Source of the DNA: Spirochaetia bacterium
Lineage (GTDB): Bacteria; Spirochaetota; UBA4802; UBA5550
Direction: 5' to 3'
DNA: 5,311 nt
Assembly: GCA_031289575.1 (NCBI GenBank)
Contig: JAITPE010000142.1
Location: forward strand, 1-5,311
Positions 1 to 5,311 of this stretch are shown here, one piece after another; the stretch's first letter is position 1; every line of letters begins with the position of its first letter. The notes below the pieces were generated by a model, which was given only the letters and a program-made list of their open reading frames with translations, was not told the origin of the DNA and searched no databases. Made by a program: the position numbers and the translations under genes.

Positions 1-522
1 AAGAGGGGAGACTATAAACACGCCATTGCGGATCATACCAAATCAATCGGTTTAGATCCGGATGATATCGATATATATAAGAACCGGGCTTTTGCCTATT
101 ACGGTAACGATGATTATGACCGCGCTATTGCCAATTTTACCAAGTCAATCAGTCTAAACCCTGATGTCGCTTCTGTGTATTTCAACCGCGGCATGGCCTA
201 CTATGATAAAGAAGATTACGACAGCGCCGTCGCCGATTTGACCAAGTCAATCAAATTGGAGCCCGGTCTGGCCGGCGTGTATTACCTGCGCGGCTTGGCC
301 TACTATAATGAAAAAAATTACGATGACGCCATTGCTGATTTCACCAAAACAATTGACTTAGACTCTGACGCGTCTGACGCGTATTACGAGCGCGGTCTTG
401 CTTATTGCGACAAGAGAGACTATGCTGAAGCAATCATGGATTTTGTTCAGGTAGCCAAATTGGATCCCGGCCATGCCGGTGCGATGAGAATGCTTGAATT
501 ATTGCAGAATAAAATCAATTAG
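1..522 (+). CDS. TPR-repeat protein, 5' end missing
   Basis: The frame is open from base 1 and gives 173 visible residues; the real start lies outside the window. The first methionine that could be mistaken for a start (base 175) sits inside a repeat. The protein is made entirely of TPRs: a partial repeat (residues 1-24), then four 34-residue units at about 25-58, 59-92, 93-126 and 127-160, each of the form NRGxAYYxxxDYDxAIADFTKSIxLxP. A 13-residue tail ending LELLQNKIN follows. TPRs are helical scaffolds for protein-protein contacts, so the role is probably structural or adaptor, but no partner can be named. The tail and repeat style match the next gene, 37 bp downstream, pointing to tandem paralogues. 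Whether this copy also has a lipoprotein signal cannot be seen. The repeat family call is firm; the function is unknown. Confidence 0.85.
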   Translation, partial: KRGDYKHAIADHTKSIGLDPDDIDIYKNRAFAYYGNDDYDRAIANFTKSISLNPDVASVYFNRGMAYYDKEDYDSAVADLTKSIKLEPGLAGVYYLRGLAYYNEKNYDDAIADFTKTIDLDSDASDAYYERGLAYCDKRDYAEAIMDFVQVAKLDPGHAGAMRMLELLQNKIN

Positions 523-548
523 GTAATGTATAAGAAAAAAAATTTAAA

Positions 549-554
549 GAGGGG
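549..554 (+). promoter_or_regulatory. Ribosome binding site of the TPR lipoprotein gene
   Basis: GAGGGG lies 5 nt before the ATG at 560 (7 nt counted from the GAGG core). This is a good Shine-Dalgarno match and supports that start. It is preceded by an A-rich stretch at about 531-548. No convincing -35/-10 promoter pair is visible in the 37-bp gap, so the gene may be read through from upstream. Confidence 0.7.
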
Positions 555-559
555 ATAGT

Positions 560-1606
560 ATGAAAAAGTATTTGTATTTTGTTTTACCGGCGTTGTTACT
601 GTATGCGGGATGCAGCACACTTAATGATAACATCAAGAAATCCGTGATTTATTATAATCAAGGAAATGACTTCTATAATAACGGCGAATACGACAGCGCT
701 ATAGAAAGTTACACTCTCGCGGGCAGCTTAAACCCCAATTACGTTGAGGCGTACAATAACCGCGGCTGCGCCCATTACAGCAAGGGTGAATTTGATAGCG
801 CCATTGCCGACTATACTCTTGCAATCGGCCTGAACTCCAATTATACCGACGCTTACAATAATCGAGGCTGCGCCTATTACAGCAAGGGCGACAATGAGAG
901 CGCTATTGCCGATTATACTTTATCGCTCGGCTTAAACCCAAATGATGCCGAAGCCTATAACGGCCGCGGCGTCGCAAACTACAATAAAGGCGAGTACGAC
1001 AGCGCCATTGCCGATTATGACAGCGCGATTGGCCTTAACTCCGATTACGCCGACGCGTACAATAACCGCGGCTGCGCTTATCACAAAAAAGATGACTACA
1101 ACAGCGCCATCACCGACTTCGATCAAGCCCTTATCTTGGATCTAAATGACGCCGAGGTGTTCAACAACCGCGGCTGCGCCTATTACAGCAAGGGCGACAA
1201 TGAAAACGCCATTGCCGATTATACCCTGTCGATCATCTTAAATCCAAATAACGCCGAATCCTATAACGGCCGCGGCGCGGCAAGCTACAAAAAAGGTGAA
1301 TACGACAGCGCTATTTCTGATTACACCATGGCAATCAGCTTAAACCAAAATTATGTCGACGCGTATAATAACCGCGGCGCTGCCTATCACAAAAAAGAGA
1401 ACTACAACAGCGCCATCGCCGACTTCAATGAGGCGCTTAACTTAGATCCGAATAACGCCGAGGCGTACAACAACAAAGCGATTACCCTTTACAGTAAAGA
1501 TGACTATGCCGGCGCACGCAGCTCCTGGAGCGAGGCGCTGCGGCTTGACCCGGGTAAAGACTACGCACGGGAAATGCTTGAGCTATTGCAAAAGAAAGGA
1601 TACTAA
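560..1606 (+). CDS. Predicted lipoprotein with nine TPR repeats
   Basis: This 348-residue protein starts with a basic MKK, a hydrophobic stretch (residues 4-16) and a lipobox-like YAGC with Cys18. It is therefore predicted to be exported and lipid-anchored; Ser at +2 would favour the outer membrane under the E. coli sorting rule. After a short linker come nine gapless 34-residue TPRs (residues 30-335) and a 13-residue tail ending LELLQKKGY. Repeats 3-5 (98-199) and 6-8 (200-301) correspond one to one, so a three-repeat block was duplicated. Cysteines recur at the same repeat position: C70, C104, C172 and C206. By analogy with other TPR lipoproteins it is likely an envelope scaffold, but no ligand or partner can be inferred. 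The start is supported by a strong ribosome binding site and the signal sequence. One oddity is Tyr at lipobox position -3, where Leu, Val or Ile is usual. The neighbouring metG begins 16 nt downstream. Confidence 0.88.
   Translation: MKKYLYFVLPALLLYAGCSTLNDNIKKSVIYYNQGNDFYNNGEYDSAIESYTLAGSLNPNYVEAYNNRGCAHYSKGEFDSAIADYTLAIGLNSNYTDAYNNRGCAYYSKGDNESAIADYTLSLGLNPNDAEAYNGRGVANYNKGEYDSAIADYDSAIGLNSDYADAYNNRGCAYHKKDDYNSAITDFDQALILDLNDAEVFNNRGCAYYSKGDNENAIADYTLSIILNPNNAESYNGRGAASYKKGEYDSAISDYTMAISLNQNYVDAYNNRGAAYHKKENYNSAIADFNEALNLDPNNAEAYNNKAITLYSKDDYAGARSSWSEALRLDPGKDYAREMLELLQKKGY
851..1156 (+). repeat. Copy A of a 306-bp three-TPR duplication
   Basis: Codes TPRs 3, 4 and 5 of the lipoprotein. 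Aligned with copy B, which follows directly, about 76 of 102 residues are identical by hand count (28/34, 23/34 and 25/34 for the three unit pairs). Bases 866-897 are an exact 32-nt match to 1172-1203, offset by 306 bp. Confidence 0.8.
1157..1462 (+). repeat. Copy B of a 306-bp three-TPR duplication
   Basis: Codes TPRs 6, 7 and 8 of the lipoprotein and follows copy A with no spacer. Unit-specific marks are shared in order with copy A: YSKGDNE in units 3 and 6, YNGRG in units 4 and 7, and YHKK with YNSAI in units 5 and 8. The order of these marks is what shows block duplication rather than independent unit copying. Confidence 0.8.
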
Positions 1607-1622
1607 TACAGAGAAAACCGGA

Positions 1623-3515
1623 ATGGACAAAAATTTTTACGTCACAACCCCTATTTATTATGTAAACGCGGAACCCCACATAGGGCACGCTTATTCCACT
1701 GTGCTCGCCGATTTCATGAAGCGCTTTTATTCCATGCTTGGCTATGATACATGGTTTCTCACCGGAACCGACGAACACGGAGACAAGATAAGCAGCGCGG
1801 CGGCTGCAGCCGGAATATCTCCGCAGGAACACACCGACAGGGTAAGCGCCCTGTTTAAAAAGGCATGGGAAGATATAGGGCTTGACTTCGACGATTTCAT
1901 ACGCACAACCGAGCCGCGCCACAAAAAGGTTGTTCAGGAAATTTTGCAGAAGGTTTACGATAACGGGGATATATATTTTGGAAGCTATGGAGGGTACTAC
2001 TGTGTGGGCTGCGAGCGCTTTCTAACTGAGAAGGAGATTGTAGACGGCAAATGTCCCGAGCATGGAAAAGAACCTTCCTTTATAGAAGAGAAGAACTATT
2101 TTTTTCGCATGAGCAAGTACCAGGACTGGCTCATAAATTACATAGAAGAAAATCCAGATTTCATAAGGCCCGAGCGTTACCGCAACGAAGTTATGGCAAT
2201 GCTCAAAAGCGAGGCATTGGAAGATCTGTGCATATCGCGTCCGGCATCAAGGCTTACATGGGGAATCCTGATGCCCTTTGATAACAACTATGTTACTTAT
2301 GTATGGTTCGACGCGCTTATAAATTATGTCAGCGCGCTTGGGTATCCAGATGGTGAAAAGTTCTCCAAGTTTTGGCCGGCTTCGCAGCATATAATTGCCA
2401 AGGATATAGTAAAACCGCACGGAATTTTTTGGCCCACAATGCTCAAGGCCGCGGGCATTCCGCTGTATCATCACCTGAATGTTCACGGCTACTGGAATAT
2501 GGACAATGCCAAAATGTCAAAAACTCTCGGCAATGTGGTAACTCCGGAGGCGCTTGTCGCAAAATACGGCAATGACCAGATTAGGTTTTTCTTTCTCAGA
2601 GAGATGGTTTTCGGCAACGATGCCCGTTTTAATGAGGATGTTATTATAGACCGCATAAACTATGACCTGGCAAATGATTTGGGCAACCTTGTGAAGCGCA
2701 CGTTCAACATGGTTGAAAAATATTTCAACGGCAATATTCCCGTCCTCACGGAACCGGCGGCAGGGAGGGATTTCATTGAGGCCGGCCTTAAAAGGGCGGC
2801 CGGCGCGTACATAGATAATTGCAGGGATTTTCAAACGAGCGCGGGTCTCGAAAAGTTGTGGGAATTCATCCGCTCGCTTAATAAGTATATTGATGAGCAA
2901 AAGCCATGGAATCTCTCCAAGGAGGGGAAAACCGCTCTGCTCGGCTCGGTGCTTCGCAATTTGCTTGAATCAATATATTCTATTGCCGCGCTTTTGTCTC
3001 CGGTACTTTTTACATCATCGCCCGTTATAATAAAGGCGCTGGCCGCGCCGGAAAAATTTACGGTTGAATCGGCCTTGTCATTGTTAAATTTGACTGATGG
3101 AGCCAAGCTCGGAGAAATGGGTGTGCTTTTTCCAAGGTTGGAAAAGGAAAAGCCGGCCCCTCAAGCGGCGGCAGAGGCGGATGAGGGAATCATTGATATC
3201 AGCGAATTTAGCCGGGTTGATATCCGCGTAGCACAAATTATTTCCGCCGAAAGGGTTGACGGTTCCGATAAACTTCTTGAACTGAAGGTCGATACAGGAA
3301 TTGACAAGCGCACCATTGTTGCCGGTATCGCGGCAGCATACGAAACAGATTATCTTGTGAACAAAAAAATACTTGTTGTTGTTAATCTGAAACCGGCTGT
3401 TATATTTAAACGAACATCAAACGGCATGCTGCTTGCCGCTAAAAAAAATAAAAATGACGCGCCCGTCCTCATTGAGGTAGATGAAAAAATTCCTGTTGGA
3501 TCAAGGCTTGGATAG
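1623..3515 (+). CDS. metG: Methionyl-tRNA synthetase
   Basis: Charges tRNA-Met with methionine using ATP in the cytoplasm; needed for translation initiation and elongation. Class I signatures in the 630-residue product: HIGH at 19-22, TGTDEHG at 47-53, a zinc knuckle C127-x2-C130-x13-C144-x2-H147, VWFDA at 227-231 and KMSKT (the KMSKS loop) at 297-301. The helical anticodon-binding domain follows; Asn355 and Pro428-Trp429 sit where the family's anticodon-reading residues are expected. Residues 525-630 form a C-terminal Trbp111/EMAP-II-like tRNA-binding domain, which in relatives supports dimerisation and tRNA affinity. The single CxxC...CxxH knuckle resembles the Thermus enzyme as I recall it. 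I chose ATG 1623 because MDKNFYVTTPIYYVN is the standard family N-terminus; a longer frame from 1500 would add 41 unrelated residues inside the TPR gene. The ribosome binding site is weak (GAGA at 1611-1614). All expected motifs are present and the frame is intact. Confidence 0.97.
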   Translation: MDKNFYVTTPIYYVNAEPHIGHAYSTVLADFMKRFYSMLGYDTWFLTGTDEHGDKISSAAAAAGISPQEHTDRVSALFKKAWEDIGLDFDDFIRTTEPRHKKVVQEILQKVYDNGDIYFGSYGGYYCVGCERFLTEKEIVDGKCPEHGKEPSFIEEKNYFFRMSKYQDWLINYIEENPDFIRPERYRNEVMAMLKSEALEDLCISRPASRLTWGILMPFDNNYVTYVWFDALINYVSALGYPDGEKFSKFWPASQHIIAKDIVKPHGIFWPTMLKAAGIPLYHHLNVHGYWNMDNAKMSKTLGNVVTPEALVAKYGNDQIRFFFLREMVFGNDARFNEDVIIDRINYDLANDLGNLVKRTFNMVEKYFNGNIPVLTEPAAGRDFIEAGLKRAAGAYIDNCRDFQTSAGLEKLWEFIRSLNKYIDEQKPWNLSKEGKTALLGSVLRNLLESIYSIAALLSPVLFTSSPVIIKALAAPEKFTVESALSLLNLTDGAKLGEMGVLFPRLEKEKPAPQAAAEADEGIIDISEFSRVDIRVAQIISAERVDGSDKLLELKVDTGIDKRTIVAGIAAAYETDYLVNKKILVVVNLKPAVIFKRTSNGMLLAAKKNKNDAPVLIEVDEKIPVGSRLG

Positions 3516-3534
3516 TTCTTATGCGGCGATGGAT

Positions 3535-4020
3535 ATGTTGATCGGTATTATGTCGGATACTCATAATAACATTGAGCGCACCAATAAGGCGCTTGGCATT
3601 TTCCGGATGCGCGGCGTCGGCATGGTTTTGCATACGGGCGATATTATGTCTTATGCTATGCTTGCTCTATTCAGCGGTTTCAAAGCGAGGTTTGTTCTGG
3701 GCAACGAAGACAGGGACGCCGGCGCCTTGAACAGGGAGAGCGAGAGGCTCGGCTTTGGGCCAATAGAACGGCAGCTTGTTTTTGACCTTGCGGGCAAAAA
3801 GTTTATAATGTTTCACGGTACCGATGTCCCGCTTTTCCGTGAAAGCGTGGCATCGGGCAAGTATGACTACATAATAAAAGGCCACACGCATTTTTTTGAA
3901 AACTACATCTCCAACAAAAGCCGCATAATAAATCCGGGAGCCCTTCACAGGGCATACGAATTTACCGTGGCCATTCTTGATACCGAAACCGACAATGTTG
4001 AAATGATATCGATAGAGTAG
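3535..4020 (+). CDS. YfcE/MJ0936-like metallophosphoesterase
   Basis: A 161-residue calcineurin-like phosphoesterase, about the size of YfcE/MJ0936 proteins, which use two metal ions to cleave phosphodiesters. The full motif series is visible: SDTH at 7-10 (Asp8, His10), HTGD at 33-36 (Asp36), GNED at 56-59 (Asn57), His94 in FHGTD, and GHTH at 116-119. NPGA at 133-136 replaces the common NPGS. The physiological substrate cannot be told from sequence. Start choice: ATG 3535 gives MLIGIMSDTH, matching the family N-terminus. ATG 3529 is equally possible. ATG 3481, with GAGG at 3474-3477 only 3 nt before it, would overlap metG by 35 nt and add 18 residues that merely read metG's conserved end in another frame. 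The gene probably shares a transcript with metG, and a hairpin lies at its stop. Confidence 0.88.
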   Translation: MLIGIMSDTHNNIERTNKALGIFRMRGVGMVLHTGDIMSYAMLALFSGFKARFVLGNEDRDAGALNRESERLGFGPIERQLVFDLAGKKFIMFHGTDVPLFRESVASGKYDYIIKGHTHFFENYISNKSRIINPGALHRAYEFTVAILDTETDNVEMISIE

Positions 4021-4042
4021 GGCGGGGCAAAAAACTCGCCCT
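4019..4042. terminator. Hairpin at the junction of two convergent genes
   Basis: An inverted repeat with arms AGGGCGGG (4019-4026) and CTCGCCCT (4035-4042), 8 pairs including one G-T, encloses an 8-nt A-rich loop. It covers the last bases of the phosphoesterase stop (4018-4020) and the first plus-strand base of the Maf-like gene's stop (4042-4044). The position suits a bidirectional terminator, but neither side has a clear run of T after the stem. It could instead be a dispersed palindromic element. Confidence 0.45.
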
Positions 4043-5311
4043 TACATTGTCATTTGCCTAAAAAACTTTTTGTAAAGGGCAATGCGCGTTTCGTCTCTTT
4101 CCCCGCATGAGTTTACTATGAGCTCGCGAAAAATTTCGTCCCTTGCCGCGATTTCTACAAGTTTTATGAAAGCGGCGTTTTCTCCGGCGCGCCTTATGTT
4201 CAATTCGGCCTCTGCGAGCAGCGCGGCCTTATCTTTTTTTTCACGGTTGTCGAGCCAACTGCATGGCGCGGCCTTGCTGCCGGCCATCGGCGCGTTCGGC
4301 GGGTTTATGTGGAAGAGCACGGTTCCGCTCAGCTTTGCTGTAACATCATTAATATTTTTTTGGAACTGCAAAAACGAGCGCCTTGTAAAGCGTCCGTTTT
4401 CGCGAAGGGCGTTCGACGACTTCATGATATAGTCCATATTAAATGTTTCGGGAACGCGAAGGCGGTTCATAAAAATTTCGGCGTAACGCCTCTGGTAGGC
4501 GGTTCCGCGCGGGTAGATGACGCCGCTGCTGAATCCGAAATCGAATCCGGCGCAGGCGACCGGCGAGAAACCGCAGCGCGAGGCGAAGAGCAGCGCGTCG
4601 CCCGCGACGCTTCCGGTTCTGGAGTTGACCGAGCCTATGGTTCCGGGCATCAACTCATCAATCAACTGCGCGAACGGGTGGCTGTTAAGCGAACAGTATA
4701 TTTTCCACGCGCCCGGCGAAGCCTTGAGACTGCACGGCCATGCCGATATTGATGTCACTATGCGGAGCGGCTCTTCCCAAAAGCCGAGCAGATGTTCGCT
4801 GATGTATGCCTGCGGGTCAACCGATACGACAAAGTCGGGGCGAAAACCAAACGCCTTGCACACTGCAAGGGCCGAATCGGACGCGATGATGAATACGCTC
4901 TCGCGCGCATTCCTTACCGCGTCCATGGAACTTTCAAGAGACGGCCCCGATGCGAGCACAATAGCCGGCACATTCTTAAACTTGCCGAAAAGTCCCGAGA
5001 CCGGCAGCGCTTCCGCGAGGCCGCGCATGTTCTTTATGCAGTTACGGACATACTGCCTGCCGAAAGCCTTTACTGTTGCAATGTTGCCGGCCTTCGCGTT
5101 TATGAGCGACTCAATTTCTTTTTTCACGGCCCCGTAATAGCCGCCGAAAATTCTCATAGAGGCGGCATGAAGGGCAAGCTTTATTCCTTTGACTGCCTCG
5201 AGGTCTATCAGCGGCGAAAGACTTTCGCGTATCTCCGCAGGAGAAATTCCCGCGAGAATAATAATGTTCTCTGCCGCGGAAAGGAAGAAGCATATTTTTG
5301 CCGAGGCGATA
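4042..5311 (-). CDS. Maf/MptE-like (DUF115) protein, 5' end missing
   Basis: The frame runs from the stop at 4042-4044 to the window edge without a stop, giving 422 visible residues. The ATG at 5157 (visible residue 52) is probably internal, because the 51 codons before it read as ordinary protein and flow into the family's FGGYYGAV-like segment. The MptE-like core shows PAIVLASGPSLE (115-126), then PDFVVSVDPQ (158-167), TGSVAGDALLFA (232-243) and AGFDFGF (254-260), the usual order in this family. A charged, mostly helical C-terminus follows. Relatives include motility accessory factors (Maf, PseD/PseE) that act in adding nonulosonic acids to flagellin, and archaeal 6-hydroxymethylpterin diphosphokinase MptE. 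A glycosyltransferase-like role in flagellin or surface glycosylation is the best guess, but no flagellar or sugar gene is in view to support it. The gene converges on the phosphoesterase, so it belongs to a separate transcript. Confidence 0.8.
   Translation of the reverse strand, partial: IASAKICFFLSAAENIIILAGISPAEIRESLSPLIDLEAVKGIKLALHAASMRIFGGYYGAVKKEIESLINAKAGNIATVKAFGRQYVRNCIKNMRGLAEALPVSGLFGKFKNVPAIVLASGPSLESSMDAVRNARESVFIIASDSALAVCKAFGFRPDFVVSVDPQAYISEHLLGFWEEPLRIVTSISAWPCSLKASPGAWKIYCSLNSHPFAQLIDELMPGTIGSVNSRTGSVAGDALLFASRCGFSPVACAGFDFGFSSGVIYPRGTAYQRRYAEIFMNRLRVPETFNMDYIMKSSNALRENGRFTRRSFLQFQKNINDVTAKLSGTVLFHINPPNAPMAGSKAAPCSWLDNREKKDKAALLAEAELNIRRAGENAAFIKLVEIAARDEIFRELIVNSCGERDETRIALYKKFFRQMTM

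Larger units (their letters stand above)
647..1564 (+). repeat. Nine tandem 102-bp TPR-coding units
   Basis: Nine units of exactly 102 bp (34 codons) follow one another without insertion, each coding one TPR of the form AYNNRGxAYYxKGxYDSAIADYTxAIxLNPNxAE. The units differ at the DNA level, mostly by substitutions, but keep short shared blocks around the codons for NNRG and SAIADY. This is protein-level repetition inside a gene, not a CRISPR or satellite. Confidence 0.9.

Noticed and set aside
523..559. A promoter in the gap before the TPR lipoprotein gene
   Set aside because: A TATAAG-like hexamer is present, but there is no matching -35 box in the gap and the region is simply A-rich.
932..1145. 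Open frames on both strands within the TPR array
   Set aside because: They are by-products of the 102-bp repeat, which keeps other frames free of stops over several units.
647..1564. CRISPR-like or satellite repeat array
   Set aside because: The period is 102 bp with no constant repeat/unique spacer layout, and every unit codes a TPR in frame.
1500..1622. A longer metG start giving 41 extra N-terminal residues
   Set aside because: The extra residues lie in another frame of the TPR gene, resemble nothing in the family, and the standard N-terminus begins at 1623.
2517..3106. Minus-strand frames of 127 and 91 residues
   Set aside because: They are antisense to the anticodon-binding part of metG, which is intact and clearly coding.
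4082..4752. Two further + strand frames (116 and 147 residues)
   Set aside because: Both overlap the Maf-like gene and each other, with no motif or ribosome binding site support.
4517..5137. A 206-residue open frame on the + strand
   Set aside because: It is antisense to the Maf-like gene, whose frame carries recognisable family motifs; the + frame product has low-complexity, motif-free sequence.

Overview
The window holds five protein-coding genes, two of them cut by the window edges. It looks like bacterial chromosome: dense coding, short intergenic gaps, Shine-Dalgarno starts and a lipoprotein signal. The lipoprotein suggests, but does not prove, a two-membrane bacterium. A Maf/DUF115-type protein, common in flagellated lineages including spirochaetes and Campylobacterota, and NRG-type TPR proteins would fit a spirochaete-like or other poorly sampled gut or environmental lineage. 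I cannot assign the organism from this window.

Left part (1-1606, + strand): two adjacent TPR genes. The first is cut at its 5' end; the second is a complete, predicted lipoprotein with nine consecutive 34-residue TPRs. Both end in a similar 13-residue tail, so they look like tandem paralogues. The second carries a visible internal duplication of a three-TPR block (306 bp) and a row of cysteines at one fixed repeat position.

Middle part (1623-4020, + strand): a complete methionyl-tRNA synthetase (metG, 630 residues) of the kind with one CxxC...CxxH zinc knuckle and a C-terminal tRNA-binding domain. It is followed by a small YfcE/MJ0936-like metallophosphoesterase. The gaps are 16 nt (TPR lipoprotein to metG) and about 19 nt (metG to phosphoesterase, using the start preferred here). 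The four + strand genes could therefore be one transcript, though nothing shows a functional link between the TPR proteins and the housekeeping genes.

Right part (4042-5311, - strand): a convergent gene encoding a Maf/MptE-like (DUF115) protein. Its reading frame stays open to the window edge, so the apparent ATG at 5157 is probably internal. A short hairpin covers the junction of the two convergent stop codons.

No RNA genes, mobile elements, CRISPR arrays or defence modules were seen, and no stretch over 300 bp lacks a gene. I see no convincing new biological system. The most unusual object is the TPR lipoprotein, with its repeat-block duplication and cysteine ladder.
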